A stretch of DNA of 64,000 nucleotides. Source: SYFY01 sp031385325. Lineage in GTDB: Bacteria; Pseudomonadota; Gammaproteobacteria; Pseudomonadales; Azotimanducaceae. Of the stretch, positions 24,447-32,361 are shown in pieces. A model generated the notes under the pieces. That model was not told the DNA's origin. It worked only from the letters and a program-made list of their open reading frames with translations, and searched no databases. The stretch's first letter is position 1. Each line of letters begins with the position of its first letter. The DNA lies in assembly GCA_031385325.1 (NCBI GenBank), contig JANNBJ010000181.1:1-64000 (forward strand). Reading direction: 5' to 3'. Made by a program: the position numbers and the translations under genes.

Positions 24447-24476
24447 CGTATGGTGTGGTAGAAGATTTGGGTCGGG

Positions 24477-24923
24477 TCAGGTGAGTTCCGTCACTTGTTC
24501 GATCCATCTGACCAGACCCTGCTCCGTCATGGCGCCGCTTTGGCGCGCAATTTCCTTGCCGCCGCGAAACACGCATAGCGTGGGTATGCTCTGGATTCGC
24601 AGTTGGCTGGCAATCGACTGAGCTTCGTCAACGTTTAATTTGGTCAATCGAACACGCGGCTCAAGTCGTCGGGCTGCAGCATCGAAGGCTGGTGCCATGC
24701 CAAGACAAGGACCACACCACGGTGCCCAGAAATCCACGACCACTGGCAGATTCGACCGGCCAATGTGCACGTCGAACGTCGCTTCATTCAGCGTTACCGG
24801 ATGGCCGCTGAAGAGCGCTCGCTTGCAGCGAGCGCACCTGGGCGCATCGACAAGACGTTGCTCGGGGACACGATTGACGGTTGCACAATCGGGGCAGACG
24901 ACATGAACCGTAGCAGTAGTCAT
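24477..24923 (-). CDS. trxC: Thioredoxin 2
   Basis: A 148-residue thioredoxin with an N-terminal zinc ribbon. The ribbon cysteines are in VVCPDCATVN and PRCARCKRALF, and the redox site is WAPWCGPCLGMAP. The rest is a normal thioredoxin fold (VRLTKLNVDEAQSIASQ, IPTLCVFRGGKE). This layout defines TrxC, a cytoplasmic disulfide reductase tied to oxidative stress. The ATG at 24923 has GGAG eight bases upstream; the frame is open to a GTG at 24950. It converges with the monooxygenase gene, 30 bases away. Confidence 0.94.
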   Translation of the reverse strand: MTTATVHVVCPDCATVNRVPEQRLVDAPRCARCKRALFSGHPVTLNEATFDVHIGRSNLPVVVDFWAPWCGPCLGMAPAFDAAARRLEPRVRLTKLNVDEAQSIASQLRIQSIPTLCVFRGGKEIARQSGAMTEQGLVRWIEQVTELT

Positions 24924-25093
24924 TGGTAGTGCTCCGGGTTGATCCGACACTCTATATGGGCAATCAGCAGGATTTCAATTTCACTCTCACCTGACCGTCC
25001 GAACACTCGATCAGCATGACAGGCGTACCGGTTGCGCTCGATGGAAGGCGCGTGTGACCGAGACGAATGTGAATCCTCAGCTAGACTTTCGGG

Positions 25094-26173
25094 ATGAAAC
25101 CAGAATCGCGGAGAGGTAGCGTAATGCTCACTCCAGACGAACCTGCACGCGTTGCTGCTCTGCACAGCCTGGGCATTCTCGATACTTTGCCCGAACAAGA
25201 TTTTGACGACATCACGTTACTGGCCGCGCACATTTGTGAAGCCCCGATTGCGTTGATCAGTCTGGTCGATACGGCTCGACAGTGGTTCAAATCGCGATAC
25301 GGCCTGGAGGCCACGCAGACGCCACGTGACGTCGCTTTCTGCGCTCATGCGATATTGCAGCCGGAGGAGATTTTCGTAGTTCCGGATGCGACTCAGGACG
25401 CACGTTTTGCAGATAACCCCCTGGTTACCGGTGATCTTTCGATCAGGTTTTATGCCGGTACGCCATTGGTCATGCCCGATGGTTTTGCACTTGGGACACT
25501 GTGTGTCATTGATCGTAAACCTCGCGTCATCACCGCATCTCAGAAAGAAGCACTGGCTGCGCTCGGTCGACAGGTGATTTCACAGCTGATGCTGCGAGAG
25601 GCGCTGAAGGAACTGGATCGGCATCGAGGTGCTCTGGAGGTGGAGGGAGCACGCCTCGCAGCAGAGAGCGTTACCGATGTTTTGACCGGGCTCCGGAATC
25701 GTCGGGGCTTCGTTCGAAGCCTTGAAATCGAGGTCTCTAGAGCAGGTCGACACGTTCAGCCGATTGCGCTGCTGCTGCTTGACGTCGATTCATTCAAATC
25801 ATTCAACGACGTATTTGGTCATCCTGAAGGGGATGAAGCCTTACGCAGGGTTGCCCAGATCCTGTGCACCAGCGTGCGTGACTACGACATCGTGGCGCGA
25901 CACGGTGGAGAGGAGTTCGCCGTCATCGCGCCGAACACAGACGAGGTAGCTGCGGTGCTCCTGGCGGAACGATTCCGTCTCGCGATCGAAAGTGCGCAGT
26001 GGCCAAAACGTTCGATTACGGTCAGTGTCGGCATTACCTGCAGCAGGGATCAGGTCACTGCTGATCGGTTGATCGATGTTGCCGACAAGGCGCTCTATCG
26101 AGCCAAGGCGGCGGGTCGCAATCGCGCGGTTTTCTTCAACATTCAAACGGATGTGACGGCTCGGTCCGCGTGA
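25094..26173 (+). CDS. GAF-GGDEF diguanylate cyclase
   Basis: A 359-residue soluble protein. An N-terminal GAF domain (about 12-165) starts PARVAALHSLGILDTLPEQD and contains CEAPIALISLVDTARQWFKS, a common sensor type. The GGDEF domain (about 190-350) begins ESVTDVLTGLRNRRGF and carries the active site ARHGGEEFAVI. An inhibitory RxxD site (RDYD) lies five residues before it, so product feedback is expected. It makes cyclic di-GMP from GTP. The start is MKPESRRG at 25094 or the ATG at 25124 (MLTPDEPARV). It stands alone. Confidence 0.92.
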   Translation: MKPESRRGSVMLTPDEPARVAALHSLGILDTLPEQDFDDITLLAAHICEAPIALISLVDTARQWFKSRYGLEATQTPRDVAFCAHAILQPEEIFVVPDATQDARFADNPLVTGDLSIRFYAGTPLVMPDGFALGTLCVIDRKPRVITASQKEALAALGRQVISQLMLREALKELDRHRGALEVEGARLAAESVTDVLTGLRNRRGFVRSLEIEVSRAGRHVQPIALLLLDVDSFKSFNDVFGHPEGDEALRRVAQILCTSVRDYDIVARHGGEEFAVIAPNTDEVAAVLLAERFRLAIESAQWPKRSITVSVGITCSRDQVTADRLIDVADKALYRAKAAGRNRAVFFNIQTDVTARSA

Positions 26174-26263
26174 TCGATGATTGTTTCGTTGGCCTCATCT
26201 TCCCTCCGTGCGCGTTGAAGCCAGGGTCGTCGAAGTCAGGGTCGGGACGAAGTTCTCCTGAAG

Positions 26264-27133
26264 TCAGGGGGCGCTCCGCCCGGAAACTTCCTCGGTATTG
26301 ACCACGATCAGGGTTGGCACGCCAAGCGTTCCATCACGCACTGTGAACACGCGCGTTCCCCTGCGCATGCCTTGGCGAATCTCCGAAGTGGCAAGTCCCG
26401 CCGCAACCATACGTGCATGTGCAGTTTCGATATTGGCGGTACGCCAGGTGACACCCCAGAGTTGGTCTGGCTTCATTGCCGGGGTATTTGAACCGCGATG
26501 AGTGAGCTCGATCTTCGCTGTGCCTGCCGCAAAGGTGAGTAGCCGTGTGTCCTGCGCGGGATTAGTCCGATCCAGCGTCAGGTTGAATCCCAGTCGTGCG
26601 CCATACCACGCCAATGCCCGCTCGGGTTGTTCAGTGGAAATGACCAGGTGATCGAGGCCGATCACCGCACTGTCGGATGATTGACGCAGCCGTAACGGAT
26701 CGTCGCTGGACCGTTGCAAGACAAAGGTACGCAATCCACCGGATTGAGCGGTGTTGAATCTGAACCGTTGCCATTGACGCAGGTTCCCGGTGGTGAGGTC
26801 TGTGCTCTCACCGTCGATGATGGGTTCAGGCTGGAGCGCTCGACGTGTGAAAACTCTGTGGTCTTCTTCAAGTGCGTTGCTCGCAAACACCAGAGTCTGT
26901 AAACCTGGGCCATCCTGGGTCAGCAAATCATGCAACCGTGTGGCCATTGGGCCGTCACCCTTTGGTGCAAGCAACTCGATCGCCATGTGATTGAGCTGAA
27001 AAATTGCTGATGCGGAGCCCGCCTGGTCGTGGGCTGTCCAATCCGCAGGTCGGCCCAGCAGCGTTTCGCACACGGGAGTGCCGATATCGATAGACGGACA
27101 CAGCAGCACAATGTGATCAATGCCGACGATCAT
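26264..27133 (-). CDS. VOC family (glyoxalase-like) protein, two modules
   Basis: A 289-residue protein with two vicinal-oxygen-chelate-type modules: IDHIVLLCPSID at the start and LDHLVISTEQPERALAWYGA at about 155, the latter with the family's metal-ligand His. The first module carries MAIELLAPKGDG. The family includes glyoxalases, dioxygenases and epimerases, and no substrate can be assigned. It precedes nothing closely on the same strand, but lies about 100 bases downstream of the CaiB gene end and may share its transcript. Confidence 0.8.
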   Translation of the reverse strand: MIVGIDHIVLLCPSIDIGTPVCETLLGRPADWTAHDQAGSASAIFQLNHMAIELLAPKGDGPMATRLHDLLTQDGPGLQTLVFASNALEEDHRVFTRRALQPEPIIDGESTDLTTGNLRQWQRFRFNTAQSGGLRTFVLQRSSDDPLRLRQSSDSAVIGLDHLVISTEQPERALAWYGARLGFNLTLDRTNPAQDTRLLTFAAGTAKIELTHRGSNTPAMKPDQLWGVTWRTANIETAHARMVAAGLATSEIRQGMRRGTRVFTVRDGTLGVPTLIVVNTEEVSGRSAP

Positions 27134-27237
27134 GGATGCCTCGGGTAAAGGTTGGTGACAAGAGCTGACTATCGTCTTTCAGCTCCAAGGCGCGAGCTTA
27201 GCGAGTCTTTCCCACCGGCGCATTGCGCTGTCGGGCA

Positions 27238-29718
27238 TCAGTCTTCGCCGAGCGTTCCGGTGATGCCCGACGCCACCAGTTCTGCGTACTCCGAGTCGTT
27301 GATGCCAAGTTCCTGGGCGAGGATTTCGCGGCTGTGTTGCCCGACACATGGCGCGGCTCGCAACGGCGTTGATAACGCTGCGGAAAATCGCCAGGGACGA
27401 CCAGGCAGCCAGGTCGGACCGGTTTCTGGATGGTCGATACGTGTCACGAAACCACTGGCCACGAAGTCGGGATGCGGTCGGCTGTAGAGTTCATAGAGGG
27501 GTACGACACGCGCCGCGGTTATACCGAGCGCACACAGCCGCGCTTCGGCTGCCTCGACTTCCTGTTCAGCACTCCATTCCCCAATGATGGCATCGAGGGC
27601 AGTTTCATCGGCCTTGCGTGCAGCCATGGTTTCGAATCGGGGTGACCGCAATCGAGGATCATTGATCAGCTCCGCCAGTGCGTGCCAGTTCGCCTCGGTT
27701 TCTACCGCCAGCGCCAACCAGCACAGTTCCGGGGGTTGCGTGGTCTCTCCTGTTACACGTGGTTTGGTCAGATAGTGGTTATGTGGAGCCAGGCGTGGAT
27801 GGCGATTGCCACGTGGTAATGGTGTGCGCCCGGTGGCGTCGCGCTCCATCACGGCTTCGCCACACAGGACGTTCAGTGCTTCCATCATGGACAGATCGAT
27901 GCGTTGTGCTTCACCGTTTCGGTCTCGCGCGTGCAGACCGGCGAGGACAGCGGACGCCAGAAAGTAACCGGACATGGGGTCGGGATACAGGCCGCCGGTG
28001 TTCATGCCGGACGCTCCTTCATAGCCGTGAATGGATGACAACCCGGACATCGGTTCGGTCGTGGATCCGTTCGCCGGGTACGCTGTGAATGGACCATCGG
28101 CGCCGTAACCGGAAACCGATGCCCAGACCATGCCGGGTCGCAATGCATGAAGTTTTTCGATGGTAACACCCCAACCCGGCATCACGGTCGGGCGGAAGTT
28201 GTCGACAACCACATCGAAGCGGGGAAAAAGTTGCCACAGAATTTCGCGTGCACGCGCCTGTCGAAGATCGAGGCAGATCTCGCGTTTGTGCAGATTGACG
28301 GAGTTGTACAACCCCTGAGTATTCAAAGGATGCTGCACGCGGGTTGGATCGAGTACACCGCCTGGTACCTGGTCAGACGTGCGTCGCCAGACGTCCGGGC
28401 GATGAACCGCTCCGATCTGCACGACGTCCGCTCCGAGGAGCGCCAGGAGTTCCGTGCCGAAGGTGCCGGACCATGCCTGGCCAAAACTGAGCACGCGTAC
28501 GCCGCGCAGTGGTCCATCGGCCAGTGCTTGGGTCGTCGGCGTAGCGGTGTTTGATGGTCTGTGTGGCGCAGGGGTTCCGCTTGAATCGGAACCGCCAGTC
28601 GACGCCTCGCCCAGATGAGGTGCCGGACGATGCAGTCGCCAGGCCGCAGGGGTGATGCGGGCTGGTGCGCCCGGTGCGGTGATTGGCTTGCCTTCCATCT
28701 GCGTCTGGACCAGAAAATTGCGGGCGACGAACTGTGGATTGGTACCGATTTCATCGATGGTTTGTACGACGCCAGCCACACAACGCAGTTTCGCCAGTGC
28801 ATGGAACACAGGCCATCGGTGCAGTGTCGGCAGACTTGTTGCGAGTCCCTTGCCGACTGCGCTCATGTCTTTTGAGTGGCGGCCCAGATCCGGGATCAGA
28901 TCTTCCCGCTCGCCCAGCTCAGGTAACCCGAGCACACGCATCGCTTCCGGCCAGTGATGGAAGTCGGCAATGGCGAAGTGCATTCGACCGTCCGCGAGAT
29001 CCCACAGAGGGCCAGGCGCGCCACGTGGCCGAACGCCGGCTGCGCCATGGCTGAAACCTGCTTTGTGGTAGATCGCGGCGATGCCCCACGGATGGACCGT
29101 CAGGGCCAGCGCTTCGACTTCGCTGACTGCAACCATCTCACAACCGGTTGTCTCATGCCGCCTTCGCAGTGCAGCTGCGGCTGCAAGATAGCCTGCGATT
29201 CCACCGACATACGAGGCCTGACTGCGTGGCAATTGCAGTGGCGCCTCGCCCTTGTAGCGATTGATGAAAGACCAGCCAGAGCGTGCACAGGCCGTCAGGT
29301 TGTTGCCTGGCCAGGTGGCGAGCTTGCCGGTGTGTCCGTGTGGCGTGATGGACAGGTGTACCGCATCCGGCCGAAGCGCATTCAAGGCCGGTGCAATCAG
29401 AACGTCGCCCAGTGATGAGTGTGCCAGGTCGGCGTGTGTCGTGATGACCACATCAGCGGTGGCGATCAGTTTCTCCAGCTGAGCCGCAGCAGTAATCACG
29501 TGCGACCACTTGTTCCAGTTTGCCCAGGCATGTAGCACGGCCCTGTCAGCACCTGGAATATCATCGAGAAACGGAGGCTCGTTCCTGAGTGGATGACCTT
29601 CAGGTGATTCAGCCAGTACGACAGTGGCACCAAAATCGCCGAACAGCCGAGCGGCGAAGGCACCACTCAGTCGGTCGGAGAGATCGAGTACGTTCAAGTC
29701 ACCAAATGCGGTGCTCAT
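27238..29718 (-). CDS. CaiB/BaiF CoA-transferase, tandem domains in one chain
   Basis: An 826-residue protein with two class III CoA-transferase domains. The N-terminal half begins LNVLDLSDRLSGAFAARLFG and the C-terminal half VRVLSFGQAWSGTFGTELLA, each a CaiB start. The C-terminal half keeps the catalytic Asp in AQRIDLSMMEALNVLCGE. The matching N-terminal position reads CEMVAVSEVEALAL, where Asp appears replaced, so only one half may be active. Fused or paired forms act as acyl-CoA transferases in carnitine, bile-acid, benzylsuccinate and mesaconate metabolism. It is followed on the same strand by the VOC gene and preceded by the amidohydrolase. Confidence 0.9.
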   Translation of the reverse strand: MSTAFGDLNVLDLSDRLSGAFAARLFGDFGATVVLAESPEGHPLRNEPPFLDDIPGADRAVLHAWANWNKWSHVITAAAQLEKLIATADVVITTHADLAHSSLGDVLIAPALNALRPDAVHLSITPHGHTGKLATWPGNNLTACARSGWSFINRYKGEAPLQLPRSQASYVGGIAGYLAAAAALRRRHETTGCEMVAVSEVEALALTVHPWGIAAIYHKAGFSHGAAGVRPRGAPGPLWDLADGRMHFAIADFHHWPEAMRVLGLPELGEREDLIPDLGRHSKDMSAVGKGLATSLPTLHRWPVFHALAKLRCVAGVVQTIDEIGTNPQFVARNFLVQTQMEGKPITAPGAPARITPAAWRLHRPAPHLGEASTGGSDSSGTPAPHRPSNTATPTTQALADGPLRGVRVLSFGQAWSGTFGTELLALLGADVVQIGAVHRPDVWRRTSDQVPGGVLDPTRVQHPLNTQGLYNSVNLHKREICLDLRQARAREILWQLFPRFDVVVDNFRPTVMPGWGVTIEKLHALRPGMVWASVSGYGADGPFTAYPANGSTTEPMSGLSSIHGYEGASGMNTGGLYPDPMSGYFLASAVLAGLHARDRNGEAQRIDLSMMEALNVLCGEAVMERDATGRTPLPRGNRHPRLAPHNHYLTKPRVTGETTQPPELCWLALAVETEANWHALAELINDPRLRSPRFETMAARKADETALDAIIGEWSAEQEVEAAEARLCALGITAARVVPLYELYSRPHPDFVASGFVTRIDHPETGPTWLPGRPWRFSAALSTPLRAAPCVGQHSREILAQELGINDSEYAELVASGITGTLGED

Positions 29719-29736
29719 GATCTGATGGTTCTCCGA

Positions 29737-31425
29737 TCAACCCGTTGAATGGTCACCACTGCGAAGCACATGGCCCGGCCGTGCGCCGGTATGTTCATCA
29801 TCACGCAGGATGATCTGACCGTTGCACACCGTGGCCCGATAGCCCACGGCGCGCTGAGTGAGTCGCGGTGCACCACCGGGGAAGTCGTAGAGCATCTTCG
29901 GTTGGCATTCTGCAATGCGGTCCATGTCGATAACGTTGAGATCGGCACGCTTGCCGACCGCGAGTACGCCACGATCGACGAGGCCCAATGTTCTGGCCTG
30001 CATGCCGGTCAGACGTTGGACGGCGGCTTCCACGCTGAACAGACCTTCCCGTCGAACCCAATGCGACAGCATGAGCGTTGGAAAGGCCGAATCCATGCTG
30101 ATGCTGACGTGAGCACCCGCGTCACCCAATCCCGGCAATACCCAGTCACGCTGCATCAAGTCACGCATCGTGTCGAAGTCCTGGTTATGTGTTCGAATCA
30201 GAAACAGGGTCTTGCCCTGAGTGGCCAGCATGGCATCCAGCCAGATCGCTGCCGGTGATTGGCCCGTCATAAGTCCGCGCGCGTGGAGGCTCTCGTTGCG
30301 AGGTGGCATCCAGTCGGGCTCAAGACCATCACCCAGGGCGAAGGTCACTTTGGAGCGATTCTCGAAGTCTGGTTGCGCTTCGGCGTCCTGGATGAGTCGA
30401 GCGCGAAACGCCGGATCCTGGATGGCCTTGAGACGAGCAGGAAATTTCATGGCCTTGAGTTCCTTCCATGACTCACCCAGCGGTGTGAGGCTGAGGAATA
30501 TCTCGGCGCTGATGCCGGAGATGAATCCCCCACTGCGCGGAGAAGAAAGGCCAGTGACGTCGATACCGTCGGCACGCATGTCATCCACAAAACCGCTGAA
30601 GAAGTTCATCGCTTCACGCGACGCTGAGATCGGTGAACTCCAGAGAATGCGCGAACAGGATCGACCCATGGTATGCAGGAGCTGCATTTCTTTTTTCAGG
30701 TTGCCGGCATAGTTTGGAATGGTCTGCAACAGTCCCCGGTGTTCTTGAATGGCGCTGGCAATGGCTGTGAGTTCTGCTTCCTTGGCGTCGGTGCCGGGAA
30801 TGTCCCTGCCATCTGGCATGGCGTGCCCATGCAACCGATTGATGGAACAGCCGAATGCCCCTTGTGCAATGGAATTGCCGATGAGTTTGGCAATCTGGTC
30901 GATCTCGCCAGCATCGGGTTGATCATCGATGGCACGTTCGCCCATGACGTAAAAGCGGGCAGCGCTGTGGCCTACCAGTCCGGCCAGATTGATTGCCGGG
31001 CGCAGGCGATCGACAGAATTCAAATAGTCGCCATAGAACTCCCAATCCCAGGGCAATCCGCCAAGGATCGCAGCTTTCGGGATGTCTTCGACCGATTCCA
31101 TCATGCCGGCCAGCAGGTCGTGATCGGACGGTCGGCAGGGTGCGAAAGTCACCCCGCAATTGCCCATCAACGCCGTCGTGACACCATGATAGGAGAGGGG
31201 CGTCAGTAGCGGATCCCAACCCACCTGGGCATCCAGGTGGGTATGCAGATCGATGAAACCTGGTGTGACGATCAAACCCTCGGCATCGATTTCCTCTCGG
31301 CCGTTGCCGTCGAACTTACCGAGGGCAGCGATGCGGTCCCCGTTGACAGCGATGTCACCGATTCTCGGGGGTGCGCCAGTGCCGTCGACGATCTGACCAT
31401 TGCGTATGACGAGATCAAAGGACAT
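29737..31425 (-). CDS. Amidohydrolase, N-acyl-D-amino-acid deacylase-like
   Basis: A 562-residue member of the amidohydrolase superfamily. It begins LVIRNGQIVDGTGAPPRIGD, has the metal-binding HxH in GFIDLHTHLDAQ, further histidines in GLVGHSAARFYVMG, and the catalytic Asp in GLGDAGAHVSI. This order resembles N-acyl-D-glutamate or D-aspartate deacylases, but the natural substrate may be an amide or lactam. It is the first gene of a minus-strand unit with CaiB (gap 18 bases), which suggests the two act in one pathway. Confidence 0.85.
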   Translation of the reverse strand: MSFDLVIRNGQIVDGTGAPPRIGDIAVNGDRIAALGKFDGNGREEIDAEGLIVTPGFIDLHTHLDAQVGWDPLLTPLSYHGVTTALMGNCGVTFAPCRPSDHDLLAGMMESVEDIPKAAILGGLPWDWEFYGDYLNSVDRLRPAINLAGLVGHSAARFYVMGERAIDDQPDAGEIDQIAKLIGNSIAQGAFGCSINRLHGHAMPDGRDIPGTDAKEAELTAIASAIQEHRGLLQTIPNYAGNLKKEMQLLHTMGRSCSRILWSSPISASREAMNFFSGFVDDMRADGIDVTGLSSPRSGGFISGISAEIFLSLTPLGESWKELKAMKFPARLKAIQDPAFRARLIQDAEAQPDFENRSKVTFALGDGLEPDWMPPRNESLHARGLMTGQSPAAIWLDAMLATQGKTLFLIRTHNQDFDTMRDLMQRDWVLPGLGDAGAHVSISMDSAFPTLMLSHWVRREGLFSVEAAVQRLTGMQARTLGLVDRGVLAVGKRADLNVIDMDRIAECQPKMLYDFPGGAPRLTQRAVGYRATVCNGQIILRDDEHTGARPGHVLRSGDHSTG

Positions 31426-31625
31426 GGCTACTCCTGTTGGACAGGGTTCTTACAATGGTTCCCGCAGTGGTTCTGGCATGAGCAAGCATGCGATGCATCA
31501 GACCGCTGTCCATTATCTTCGTACTCGATGCCATGCGGTACAAATTCGTTTCGCGTCGGCTGGCATGTCGGAGCCGTCTGCTTCCTGTGGCGAGCAGTGT
31601 TTGCCTCACGAGTTCACAAACAGGT

Positions 31626-32057
31626 CTATGCACTAACCGGGTATTTCTCCTTCATCTGTTCGACCCCTCGACGGATAATGTCTTCGAGCACGTTCAGATC
31701 CACGTCAGACAGTTTATTGATGTAAAGACAAGACTTGCCAACCTTGTGTTTACCCAGGCGCGTGAGGGCATCACTGAATCCTGTGTACCCCGGCATGACA
31801 TAGATCACGAGACTGGCTTTGCGTGGTGAAAAACCGGTGACGGGTGAATCACCTTCTCGGCCGGACTCGTAGCGATAGTGGAAGCTGCCAAAACCGATGA
31901 TGCTCAGGCCCCACATCTTTGGCTTCCAGCCGGTAATCCGGCCGAAGAATTTCAGCAGCGTTCTGGCATCGGCCTGGCGCTGTGGGTCCTCAACGGCATC
32001 GATAAACGTGGTGGGGGAGACCGAAGTTACCGTTGTCTTGTTGGTGGAGTTTCCCAT
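31626..32057 (-). CDS. DUF1801 domain protein
   Basis: A 143-residue protein with the DUF1801 pattern: ARTLLKFFGRITGWKPKMWG, IGFGSFHYRYESGREGD, FSPRKASLVIYVMPGY and LGKHKVGKSCLYINKL. The fold is YdhG-like and the function is unknown. The ATG at 32057 has GGAG seven bases upstream. The frame remains open upstream to about 32600, so an N-terminal extension is possible; see the separate entry. Confidence 0.8.
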   Translation of the reverse strand: MGNSTNKTTVTSVSPTTFIDAVEDPQRQADARTLLKFFGRITGWKPKMWGLSIIGFGSFHYRYESGREGDSPVTGFSPRKASLVIYVMPGYTGFSDALTRLGKHKVGKSCLYINKLSDVDLNVLEDIIRRGVEQMKEKYPVSA

Positions 32058-32361
32058 GGATATCTCCAGAAGTATGGATTGGGTGTGATCCGGGATCTGG
32101 AGGTCAGTTAGGTCGACGAGGCATCTGCGCCAATGATTGTCGAATTCAAACCGTTGTACCAGTGAACCAACTCTATCCATCAGTCGCAGGATCAACAATT
32201 CGCATGACCGTTCCGACAGCGGATAGCGATGTCGATTCCTGGTCAGGTTGCTGATTGTCTGCAGTGCCGGTGTCGAAACAGATTGTCCACGCACGGGGCT
32301 CGACAAGGCTCGATATTGGGCATCTGATAAGCCGAGGAAAAACGGGTGGAGTTGCTCTGGC
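32058..32361 (-). other. Open frame upstream of the DUF1801 gene; otherwise no gene seen
   Basis: This 304-base stretch has no stop in the DUF1801 frame. From an ATG opposite the dehydrogenase start it would read MPEQLHPFFLGLSDAQYRAL and later ELLILRLMDRVGSLVQRFEF, joining the DUF1801 protein as one chain. No family is recognised in it. It may be an N-terminal domain, a fused fragment, or chance openness. It must also hold the promoters of both divergent genes. Confidence 0.3.
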
